DNA of 64,000 nucleotides from an uncultured Dorea sp. (lineage in GTDB: Bacteria > Bacillota > Clostridia > Lachnospirales > Lachnospiraceae). Below, piece by piece: positions 14,940 to 22,494 of the stretch. Position numbers and translations under genes: made by a program. The stretch covers positions 26,832 to 90,831 of the forward strand of contig CAJUFA010000013.1 in NCBI GenBank assembly GCA_910585725.1, in the 5' to 3' direction. Under the pieces are notes generated by a model that saw only the letters and a list, made by a program, of their open reading frames with translations, was not told where the DNA came from and made no database searches. Position 1 is the first letter of the stretch. Every line of letters starts with the position of its first letter.

Positions 14940-16652
14940 ATGCGGGTAATTGATTTTAAGGACGCAAGCTGCAGGCATTGTTATAAGTGCGTGCGCAATT
15001 GCGAGGTAAAAGCGATCTCGGTGGAGAATGAGCAGGCGCATATCATGAAAGATCACTGCATTAACTGCGGACACTGCCTGGAAGTTTGTCCGCAGAATGC
15101 GAAGACGTTCGCAAGCGATATGGATCGTGTAAAGGGATATCTTAGGCAGGGGATGAAGGTGATCATCTCGATTGCTCCGTCTTATCTGGGAGTTTTGGAA
15201 TATGATAAGCCGGGGCAGGTAGTGGACGCCCTGAAGCGCCTGGGATTCTACGAGGTGCGGGAAACGGCGGAGGGCGCGGCCCTCGTCACGAAGGAATATG
15301 CGCGGCTGCTTGAGGAGAAGCAGATGAAGAATATTATCACCACATGCTGTCCAAGCGTCAATGACCTGATTGAGAAATATTACCCGTCGCTGGTATCTAT
15401 GATGGCGCCGGTCGTATCTCCGATGGTGGCGCACGGCCGTCTGATCAAGAGTATCTACGGGGAGGATGTAAAGGCGGTGTTCTTAGGTCCGTGTATCGCC
15501 AAGAAAGAAGAGGCGATCGGGGACGAGCGTGTGAGGGGAGCGATCGACGCGATCCTGACCTTTGAAGAGATAACCGGATGGTGGGAAGCGGAGGGAATCG
15601 ATATCCATCGGTGCGAGGATCAGCCCATGGGCAACCCAAGTCCGAAGGTGAACCGGCTCTATCCCATCAGCGGGGGAGTGATCCAGTCTGTTCTGGCGGG
15701 TACGGCTGAGGAACAGTATTATAAAGTACATATTGACGGATTGAAGAATTGTATGGAATTATTCAGTGAATTGGAGAAAGGCGAGATACAGAGCTGTTTC
15801 TTCGAGGTAAATGTCTGTGAAGGAGGGTGTATCAAGGGGCCTGCCTCGGATAAATGGCAGCAGTCCATGGTCCGTGCGAAGATGGATATTGAAAAACAGG
15901 TGCTCCACAGAGAAGAGGCAGAGGGAATAGACGGCGCAAGCCTGAGCCTCCATAAGACATTTACCGACAGGCGCGTGGTAGATAAGCAGCCCTCCGAACA
16001 GGAGATGCAGGATGTTCTGCACGCTATGGGTAAATACACCAGAGAGGACGAATTAAACTGCGGAGCCTGTGGTTATGCAACTTGTCGGGCAAAAGCTGCC
16101 GCAGTGTTCCAGAAGAAAGCGGAGATCGGAATGTGTCTTCCATATGCCCTTGCCCAGGCAGAGTCCATGTCGAATATCGTCATGGACGTGACGCCGAGTA
16201 TGATCATGATTGTGGATAAAGATATGCGGATCCGAGAATGCAATAAAAAGGCAATGGAAATGCTGGGCGTGTCGCGGGAAGAGGCTTTGGAACGTTATAT
16301 TTTCGAATTTTTAGACGATAAAGATATTATGGAGGTATTGACGACAAAGAGGCAGATTATTCATAAAAAGATGAATCTGGATACCGTGAAGCTTAAGGTG
16401 GTAGAGACGATTATCTATATCGACAGCCTGGAATCTGTTCTTGTGACCTATCAGGATATTACGAAAGAAGAGAAGGCGAAGGAGCAGCATTATAACCTGA
16501 AGATAGAGACGGTGGAGATGGCGCAGAAGGTAATTGACAAGCAGATGATGGTTGCCCAGGAGATTGCGGGATTATTGGGGGAGACGACGGCAGAGACGAA
16601 GGTAACTCTGTCGAAGCTTAGAGATTCTATTCTGTTTGAAGAGGAAGAATAA
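14940..16652 (+). CDS. [FeFe]-hydrogenase-like redox/H2 sensor with PAS domain (HydS-type)
   Basis: A 570-residue soluble protein. Two [4Fe-4S] clusters come first (C11, C14, C17, C21; C40, C43, C46, C50), then an H-cluster domain with degenerate motifs: TTCCPSV (C136/C137), GPCIAKK (C185) and VCEGGCIKG (C293, C297). A further Fe-S motif CGACGYATC lies near residue 375, a PAS domain at about 415-510, and a C-terminal helix. The cysteines are kept, but the TSCxPxW tryptophan, the MPC methionine and the GGGQP segment are absent, as in the putatively sensory group C [FeFe]-hydrogenases. It likely reads H2 or redox state and signals through PAS to the phosphatase gene starting one base after its stop. 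The ribosome binding site is GAGGAGG at 14922-14928. Confidence 0.88.
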   Translation: MRVIDFKDASCRHCYKCVRNCEVKAISVENEQAHIMKDHCINCGHCLEVCPQNAKTFASDMDRVKGYLRQGMKVIISIAPSYLGVLEYDKPGQVVDALKRLGFYEVRETAEGAALVTKEYARLLEEKQMKNIITTCCPSVNDLIEKYYPSLVSMMAPVVSPMVAHGRLIKSIYGEDVKAVFLGPCIAKKEEAIGDERVRGAIDAILTFEEITGWWEAEGIDIHRCEDQPMGNPSPKVNRLYPISGGVIQSVLAGTAEEQYYKVHIDGLKNCMELFSELEKGEIQSCFFEVNVCEGGCIKGPASDKWQQSMVRAKMDIEKQVLHREEAEGIDGASLSLHKTFTDRRVVDKQPSEQEMQDVLHAMGKYTREDELNCGACGYATCRAKAAAVFQKKAEIGMCLPYALAQAESMSNIVMDVTPSMIMIVDKDMRIRECNKKAMEMLGVSREEALERYIFEFLDDKDIMEVLTTKRQIIHKKMNLDTVKLKVVETIIYIDSLESVLVTYQDITKEEKAKEQHYNLKIETVEMAQKVIDKQMMVAQEIAGLLGETTAETKVTLSKLRDSILFEEEE

Positions 16653-16653
16653 T

Positions 16654-17826
16654 ATGAGTGTGAGTGTGGATATATCATGGAAAAGCCTGAATAAGCACGG
16701 GGAAGAGTTGTGCGGGGATAAGGTGGAGATATTGAAGACAAAGGATTCGGAGATCGTGATACTGGCGGACGGTATGGGAAGCGGAGTAAAGGCGAATATT
16801 CTGGCTACGCTTACGTCTAAGATCCTGGGAACGATGTTCCGGGAGGGGGCTTCAATCGAGTCCTGCGTCGGGACCATTGCAAAGACGCTGCCGGTTTGCA
16901 GGGTCAGGGAAGTCGCTTACGCCACATTCAGTATTCTGCAGATTTTTCATAACGGAGAAGCATATCTGGTAGAATTCGATAATCCTCTGTGTATCTTTGT
17001 AAGAGACGGGAAGATTATGAATTATCCTTATAAGGAAAGGTTGATTGAAGGGAAGAATATTCGGGAATACCGTTTCAACGTAAGACTGAAGGATTGTTTT
17101 GTGCTGATGAGCGACGGTGTAATCTGGGCAGGTGAAGGAGAACTCATGAATCTGGGCTGGACATGGGAGGATATGGCGGACTATACGCTGAAATGTACGA
17201 AGCAGACCCTGTCTTCGTCCCGCCTGGCGGCGATGTTAAGCCAATTATGCGACGACCTGTACGGCAATAAGCCCGGAGACGATACGACGGTTGCCGTGGC
17301 AAGGGTAATCGAGCGCCGGATTGTCAATATATTCACAGGACCTCCGATGCATAAAGAGGATGACGAAAGAGTGGTCCGTGATTTCATGAAGCAGGAGGGG
17401 AAGAAGGTCGTCTGCGGCGGTACCAGCGCCAATATCACGTCGCGGGTATTAAAAAGGGAGATTGTGACCTCGGTGAATTACGCTGATCCGACGGTGCCTC
17501 CGATGGCAACTATAGAAGGAATGGATCTTGTGACAGAGGGCGTCCTGACTATAGGAAAATCATTAGGGCTTTTGAAGCGCTATGAGAACGACGAATTTGA
17601 CGAGGCATTCTTTGATGAACTGGATGCTGATAACGGGGCGGCAAAGCTTGCAAAACTCATTATAGAAGAATGTACGCAGTTGAATCTGTTTGTGGGAAAA
17701 GCAATGAATGTGGCGCACAAGAATTCTAATCTGCCTTTTGACTTAAGCGTCAGGATGAATCTGGTAGAGCAATTGAAAGAATGTGCAGAGAATCTGGGCA
17801 AGGCTGTGAATGTAAGATATTATTAA
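16654..17826 (+). CDS. SpoIIE/PP2C-family serine/threonine phosphatase
   Basis: A 390-residue protein. Residues 1-225 form a PP2C/SpoIIE fold: metal-binding D39 in ILADGMGSG, a second aspartate in LMSDGVIWAGEG, and the final GDDTTVAVARV motif. The remaining 165 residues are helical and unfamiliar to me; they may bind a partner. There is no membrane segment, unlike sporulation SpoIIE. ATG 16654 begins one nucleotide after the sensor stop, with GAGGAAGAA at 16641-16649, so translation is probably coupled and the two should be made in equal amounts. SpoIIE-type enzymes usually dephosphorylate anti-anti-sigma (STAS) proteins; none is encoded in the window, so the target is open. Confidence 0.9.
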   Translation: MSVSVDISWKSLNKHGEELCGDKVEILKTKDSEIVILADGMGSGVKANILATLTSKILGTMFREGASIESCVGTIAKTLPVCRVREVAYATFSILQIFHNGEAYLVEFDNPLCIFVRDGKIMNYPYKERLIEGKNIREYRFNVRLKDCFVLMSDGVIWAGEGELMNLGWTWEDMADYTLKCTKQTLSSSRLAAMLSQLCDDLYGNKPGDDTTVAVARVIERRIVNIFTGPPMHKEDDERVVRDFMKQEGKKVVCGGTSANITSRVLKREIVTSVNYADPTVPPMATIEGMDLVTEGVLTIGKSLGLLKRYENDEFDEAFFDELDADNGAAKLAKLIIEECTQLNLFVGKAMNVAHKNSNLPFDLSVRMNLVEQLKECAENLGKAVNVRYY

Positions 17827-17855
17827 TAACTATAAAAGGAAAGAGGATTAGCAAA

Positions 17856-18911
17856 ATGAAGCAGATTTTTGGAAAAAGCCAAAGCGGAAATTTAAAAGAA
17901 GCAGTCCGCGGAATCAGTAGACCGCAATTTCTGATGTTGTTTTCTAACGGAGATCAGTTTGAGGCGCATGTAAAAGAGTTGGAGGAGCTGTATCCGGAAG
18001 TGCCAAGCATCGGGTGTATCGGTATGAGTTATGATTCGAAGGTGGTGGAAAAAGGGGTAGGCGTGATCGCGTTTTCAGACGGAATAATCGCGGCGGCAAA
18101 CGTACTGGAAGAGGCGTCAAGTATGCCTGTCAAATATATCGGCCGGTTAGAGAAAGATGTAAATCAGGTAAACGGTTCTTACGAAGATACCGTCTGTATT
18201 GATTTTTGTACCGGAAACGACGCCTGTGTGCTGACCACGCTTCATTCAGTATTAAAACACAGGAGGATTTCTCTGGTAGGGGGAACCGGAGACGCGGGAA
18301 AAGTGTCGGCTAACGGGAAGATCTATGAGGACGCCGTGGCTTATGCCGTGATCAAGAATCAGAACGGCAGAGTAAAAACATATAAAGAGAATATCTACAG
18401 ACAGATGGAAAATTATCGGTTCATTGCGTCGCAGACGGATAAAGCACAATATAAATTAGGAGCTTTAAACGGTAAACCGGCAAAGCAGGTGTATCAGGAT
18501 ATTCTCAAGGTGTCGGAGCAGGAGATTACGACGCAGACTTTTAAGAATCCGTTCGGCAAATTGAATGGCGACGATACCTGTATTATATCCATAAAAGAAG
18601 TGAGCGGCAGCGCGCTGACATGTTTCAGGCAGGTCAATGATTCGGACGTTCTGGTTCTGCTGGAGCTGGGGGATTACAGAGCGGTTGTAAATGATACGAT
18701 CCGTATGATACAGCAGGATTTTTCAAAGATATCGGCGATATTTTCCGTAAACTGTCTGTTCCGGTATCTGTTGTTTACGCAGAATAATTATATGCAGGAA
18801 TACCTGAATGATATGAGCAGGCTGGGAAACCATGCGGGTCTTGTGGGATATGGGGAGCATTATAATGATCGGTTTGTCAATCAGTCTATGACTTGCGTAG
18901 TGTTTGAGTAA
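17856..18911 (+). CDS. FIST-domain protein (candidate small-molecule sensor)
   Basis: A 351-residue soluble protein resembling the FIST N/C sensory family: the N-terminal part shows FLMLFSNGDQFEAHVKELEE and PSIGCIGMSY, followed by a strand-rich middle (VGVIAFSDGIIAAANVLEE), and the C-terminal half ends in HAGLVGYGEHYNDRFVNQSM. FIST domains occur in bacterial signalling proteins and are thought to bind small ligands such as amino acids; the ligand here cannot be read. ATG 17856 follows AGGAAAGAGG. It sits 29 nt after the phosphatase gene and 14 nt before the chemoreceptor gene. I expect it to be a signal input to that chemoreceptor, but this is inference. Confidence 0.82.
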   Translation: MKQIFGKSQSGNLKEAVRGISRPQFLMLFSNGDQFEAHVKELEELYPEVPSIGCIGMSYDSKVVEKGVGVIAFSDGIIAAANVLEEASSMPVKYIGRLEKDVNQVNGSYEDTVCIDFCTGNDACVLTTLHSVLKHRRISLVGGTGDAGKVSANGKIYEDAVAYAVIKNQNGRVKTYKENIYRQMENYRFIASQTDKAQYKLGALNGKPAKQVYQDILKVSEQEITTQTFKNPFGKLNGDDTCIISIKEVSGSALTCFRQVNDSDVLVLLELGDYRAVVNDTIRMIQQDFSKISAIFSVNCLFRYLLFTQNNYMQEYLNDMSRLGNHAGLVGYGEHYNDRFVNQSMTCVVFE

Positions 18912-18925
18912 AGGGGGAAAGAGAC

Positions 18926-19876
18926 ATGTTTTTTGGGAAAAGAAATCATAAAGAGATCAGAGAGGCCGCTGAAGGCATGGATAATCTGAATCCGGTACTG
19001 CACGTAATTGACACGCTGAAGGATTATCACAAAGACGTTGTGAAAAAGGAAGTGGATTCTCTGTGGGAATTGAATGAAATCAGAAGGTCTTTCGGAGGCG
19101 TCCTGAAGGAAACGGAGAATTTTCAGGGAAGGCTGCAGGACTTTGAGCAGAATTTTTCCAGTATAGAGCAAGTCTCCGGTGAATTTGCGGCGGTGAGGGA
19201 TACGATAATCCAATCGGTGACGCATGCGCAGAACGGGGTAGAAGAATTGAAGTCTACCTCCGAACAGGTTGCGGCATATTTCAGCGAGATGGAGCAGACG
19301 TTTGAAAGTCTGCAGAAAGCCGTTGAGACAATAAGGCAGTGTACCGATAAGATCGTATCCATTGCCGATCAGACGAATCTCCTTGCGATCAATGCCTCTA
19401 TAGAAGCGGCGCGCGCCGGTGAACACGGAAAGGGATTTGCGGTCGTGGCGGTGGAGGTTAAAAAGCTTGCCGACGAGATCAAGAGCCTGACCAGGGAAGT
19501 GGGTTCAGGTATCCAGGCGGTAGAGCAGGGAACAGACCATCTGAACGGCAGTATCAATATTTCTCAGAATGCATTGGAAGAAAGTATCAATAAGGTGCAG
19601 GAAACATATGATATGTTTGATGAGATTACCCGGGCTGCAGAAGGGACGACGACCGTACATACAGCGATCTCCGATGTGATCAGCCAGTCAAAATCGGGGC
19701 TTCAGGTTCTGTGCGGATTCTTTGAACGGGTAAAAAATCAGTATCAGGAAGTTGTGAAGCATATTAATAAAGCGGCCAGGCTGGGGACGACGAAGAGCGC
19801 AATGTTCGAAGACGTGGATAATATGATGTCTCAAATTCCGCCGGTCGTAAAAGATTATACGTCGCATCGTGAATAA
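18926..19876 (+). CDS. soluble methyl-accepting chemotaxis-type signalling protein
   Basis: A 316-residue protein with no membrane segment. Residues 1-90 are helical and charged; the rest is a coiled-coil MCP signalling domain whose hairpin tip reads TNLLAINASIEAARAGEHGK, the conserved CheA/CheW contact region. It has no recognisable ligand-binding domain, so it must take input from a partner, most obviously the FIST protein 14 nt upstream or the H-cluster sensor. No CheA or CheW is encoded in the window. The ribosome binding site is AAGGGGGAAAG at 18912-18922. It is the last gene of the operon and is followed by a terminator. Confidence 0.93.
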   Translation: MFFGKRNHKEIREAAEGMDNLNPVLHVIDTLKDYHKDVVKKEVDSLWELNEIRRSFGGVLKETENFQGRLQDFEQNFSSIEQVSGEFAAVRDTIIQSVTHAQNGVEELKSTSEQVAAYFSEMEQTFESLQKAVETIRQCTDKIVSIADQTNLLAINASIEAARAGEHGKGFAVVAVEVKKLADEIKSLTREVGSGIQAVEQGTDHLNGSINISQNALEESINKVQETYDMFDEITRAAEGTTTVHTAISDVISQSKSGLQVLCGFFERVKNQYQEVVKHINKAARLGTTKSAMFEDVDNMMSQIPPVVKDYTSHRE

Positions 19877-19901
19877 CGCGAAAATTTACTTTACATATTT
19901 A

Positions 19902-19932
19902 TGCCAGTGGACTTTGCCACTGGCAGTTTTTA
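19902..19932 (+). terminator. rho-independent terminator of the sensor operon
   Basis: TGCCAGTGG (19902-19910) pairs with CCACTGGCA (19917-19925), six-base loop, then GTTTTTAT. It lies between convergent operons and could partly serve the minus strand as well. Confidence 0.92.
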
Positions 19933-19940
19933 TATAAGGA

Positions 19941-21236
19941 TTATAATTGCTCAAGAGTGTTGAAGAATTCCGGGTAAGAGACGTCGACGCATTGACTGTT
20001 TTCGATGATAGTCTCTCCTTCTGATGTTAATCCCGCTATTGCAAACGCCATTGCGATGCGATGATCCAGGTAACTCTTGATCCGCGCTCCTTTGAGAGGT
20101 TTTCCGCCTTCTATGATCATGCCGTCGTCCGTAGGCGTAACGTCTGCGCCCATGGCTCTGAGGTTCTCTGTTACGGTATAGATACGGTTCGTTTCTTTTA
20201 CTTTTAATTCCGCCGCATCTTTTATTATGGTCGTGCCGGCGGCGCAGGCAGCCATGACCGCAATGATAGGAATCTCGTCGATTAGTGTCGGAATGAGACT
20301 TCCTTCTATAGTGACGCCGTGAAGCGGGCTGTACCTGGCAAGGATATCCGCAGTGGGTTCTCCGCCGGCATTCCGCTCGTTCAGGTAAGCGATATCCGCG
20401 CCCATAGCCCGGCATACATTAAGGATTCCCGCCCGGGTAGGATTTGTTCCTACATTTTTAATCAATAACTCCGAACCCGGGACAAGAAGCCCTGCGGCTA
20501 TAAAATATGCCGCCGACGAGATGTCGCCGGGCACCTGGATCGTCTGTCCATAGAGTTCCTTACAGGGATGTACGCGCGCGGTGGCCGTGCCGTTTTCTTG
20601 AAGGGTGGAAGATATGTCCGCGCCGAAGCTTCTGAGCATCAGTTCCGTATGATTGCGGGAAAGCGCCGGTTCATCCACGGAGGTTTCTCCGTTGGCATAA
20701 AGTCCGGCGAGGAGGACCGCGGATTTTACCTGGGCGGAAGCAACCGGAGACTGATAATGGATGCCGTGGAGATCTCCCGGCTCTACTTTGAGAGGAGCAC
20801 AGTTATTGTTGTTGATACTTTGGATGCGCGCCCCCATCTTATTTAACGGAGTCATGACGCGTCCCATAGGACGGGAATTCAGGGATTCGTCTCCCGACAT
20901 GGCGGAAGAAAAGTTCTGGCCTGCCAGAATACCGGACAGGAGTCTTGTGGTCGTTCCGCTGTTCCCCACGTCTAATGTGCAGGAAGGAGCCGATAATCCG
21001 CGGAGTCCTTTACCATAGACCAGAATGCAGTCCTTTTCTTCTGTAATTTCGATTCCCATTCTCTGAAAGCATTTGATGGTGGACAGGCAATCCGCGCCTT
21101 TTAAGAAATTTGTAATTCTTGTAGTTCCAAGCGCGATGGAACCGAACATGACGGAACGGTGGGATATGGACTTGTCCCCCGGAACGGTGATCTCGCCTTT
21201 TAGGTTATTTCCTGTATAAATACTTTTAGCGCTCAT
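19941..21236 (-). CDS. aroA: 3-phosphoshikimate 1-carboxyvinyltransferase (EPSP synthase), class II-like
   Basis: AroA joins shikimate 3-phosphate and phosphoenolpyruvate in aromatic amino acid synthesis. The 431-residue length is normal. Substrate motifs include VPGDKSISHR at the N-terminus and LDVGNSGTTTRLL. The four short signatures used to define class II enzymes are all present: GDKS, SAQVK, RNHTE and NPTR. Class II enzymes are generally less sensitive to glyphosate, which I infer but cannot test. ATG at 21236 (SAKSIYTG) overlaps the tyrA stop by 11 nt and is preferred to a far upstream ATG at 21326 inside tyrA. It is the second gene of a tyrA-aroA operon. Confidence 0.96.
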   Translation of the reverse strand: MSAKSIYTGNNLKGEITVPGDKSISHRSVMFGSIALGTTRITNFLKGADCLSTIKCFQRMGIEITEEKDCILVYGKGLRGLSAPSCTLDVGNSGTTTRLLSGILAGQNFSSAMSGDESLNSRPMGRVMTPLNKMGARIQSINNNNCAPLKVEPGDLHGIHYQSPVASAQVKSAVLLAGLYANGETSVDEPALSRNHTELMLRSFGADISSTLQENGTATARVHPCKELYGQTIQVPGDISSAAYFIAAGLLVPGSELLIKNVGTNPTRAGILNVCRAMGADIAYLNERNAGGEPTADILARYSPLHGVTIEGSLIPTLIDEIPIIAVMAACAAGTTIIKDAAELKVKETNRIYTVTENLRAMGADVTPTDDGMIIEGGKPLKGARIKSYLDHRIAMAFAIAGLTSEGETIIENSQCVDVSYPEFFNTLEQL

Positions 21237-22320
21237 AGACAATGTACCTGAATTTCTGCAGAATCTGTGCGGCTCTTTTAGAAGATGCTTCGTCATAGAA
21301 TTCAATACGCAGAACCCCTTCTTCAAATTCTCTGTTATGTATAATGCCGATATTCTTAAGGTTTAGATTATTGGAGGCCAGGATTGTGGCAATCGCTGCG
21401 ATTCCTCCGGTCTCGTCGATAATATCGCAGTAGACTTCATATGCTTTTTTGATCGGCCCTGCGGAGGATGCCGGAAAGGAGTTCCGGTAATTCCTTGAGG
21501 TGTCGAACATGTGATAGATTCCCTGTGCGTCTTCCTGATCGATCATGTCTTTGGCATGATTCAGGAAGGAGATATAGCTTTTCAGAATCCGGGATATATT
21601 TTCTTTGTTTTTTAGGCAGATGTGCTGCCACATGGTCGGAGAGGAAGAAGCGATACGGGTAATATCTTTGAAACCGCCCGCGGCAAGGTTCTTCATCAAC
21701 TCTTCTTTTGTATCCGTATCACGCACGAAATTCACCAGGCTGGATGCGATGATATGAGGCAGATGGCTGATGGTTCCGGTCACACAATCATGTTCCTGGT
21801 AGTCCAGAAGAACAGGGATAGCATGCAGAAATTGAATGAATTTTGTATAGCGCGCTATCTTTTCCTGTGAAACTTTGCCCGACGGCGTAAGTATATAATA
21901 TGCATTTTCAATCAGCATTGCCTTGGAGTTGACATAACCGCTTTTTTCCGAACCAGCCATGGGATGTCCGCCGATAAAGTATTCTTCAATCCCAAGATTC
22001 TCCACTTCTTTGTGGATATTCGTCTTCACGCTTCCTACGTCAGTCAGAATGCAGTCCTCGTGAAGGTAGTTTTTTATCTGCTTAAGATAAGCGGTATTAT
22101 AAGATACCGGGGCGCACAGGAAGAGATAGCTGCATTGGCGAAAGTTATCGTCAATGGTTGTCGCCGCTACATCGATGACGGATTCCTGGGTTGCCAGCGC
22201 CAGAGTCTCTTTGTTCTTATCAAAGGCTGTGATCTCATAGTCGGGAAAGTACTGCCGGATCGCCCGTGCGATGGAACCTCCGATGAGACCTAAGCCGATA
22301 AAGCCGATTTTATGCTTCAT
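21226..22320 (-). CDS. tyrA: prephenate dehydrogenase with C-terminal ACT domain
   Basis: TyrA oxidatively decarboxylates prephenate to 4-hydroxyphenylpyruvate for tyrosine. The 364-residue protein starts with the NAD-binding motif GLGLIGGS (residues 9-16), then LCAPVSYN, TDVGSVKT and FIGGHPMAGSEKSG, typical of the catalytic core. The last 75 residues (GGIAAIATILASNNLNLKNIGI) are an ACT domain, suggesting feedback by an aromatic amino acid. It is first in the operon; its ribosome binding site is AAGGAGAAT (minus strand) and its promoter is at 22356-22384. Confidence 0.96.
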   Translation of the reverse strand: MKHKIGFIGLGLIGGSIARAIRQYFPDYEITAFDKNKETLALATQESVIDVAATTIDDNFRQCSYLFLCAPVSYNTAYLKQIKNYLHEDCILTDVGSVKTNIHKEVENLGIEEYFIGGHPMAGSEKSGYVNSKAMLIENAYYILTPSGKVSQEKIARYTKFIQFLHAIPVLLDYQEHDCVTGTISHLPHIIASSLVNFVRDTDTKEELMKNLAAGGFKDITRIASSSPTMWQHICLKNKENISRILKSYISFLNHAKDMIDQEDAQGIYHMFDTSRNYRNSFPASSAGPIKKAYEVYCDIIDETGGIAAIATILASNNLNLKNIGIIHNREFEEGVLRIEFYDEASSKRAAQILQKFRYIVYER

Positions 22321-22355
22321 AGCGATTCTCCTTGTCCTATATTTATATATTCTCT

Positions 22356-22384
22356 ATTGTACCCTCCGGGCGTCTGGTTTGCAA
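22356..22384 (-). promoter_or_regulatory. promoter for tyrA-aroA
   Basis: On the minus strand TTGCAA (22379-22384), a 17-nt spacer and TACAAT (22356-22361), about 36 nt from the tyrA start. It is back to back with the promoter of the EF-G-like gene. Confidence 0.75.
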
Positions 22385-22422
22385 TTTATTTACGAGAAAA
22401 TTGTAAATCATGTATAAAAGAG

Positions 22423-22451
22423 TTGTAATACCCTTGCTTTTTTAGTACAAT
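22423..22451 (+). promoter_or_regulatory. promoter for the EF-G-like gene
   Basis: TTGTAA (22423-22428), 17-nt spacer, TACAAT (22446-22451). About 40 nt separate it from the ATG at 22495, which has AAGGAGG at 22479-22485. Confidence 0.75.
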
Positions 22452-22494
22452 ATAAACATGAGATTTTTACTAAGAATAAGGAGGCACCGAAAAT

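Noticed and set aside
21237..21326. Longer N-terminus of aroA from 21326
   Set aside because: It would read back into tyrA, and the extra residues do not resemble an EPSP synthase start.
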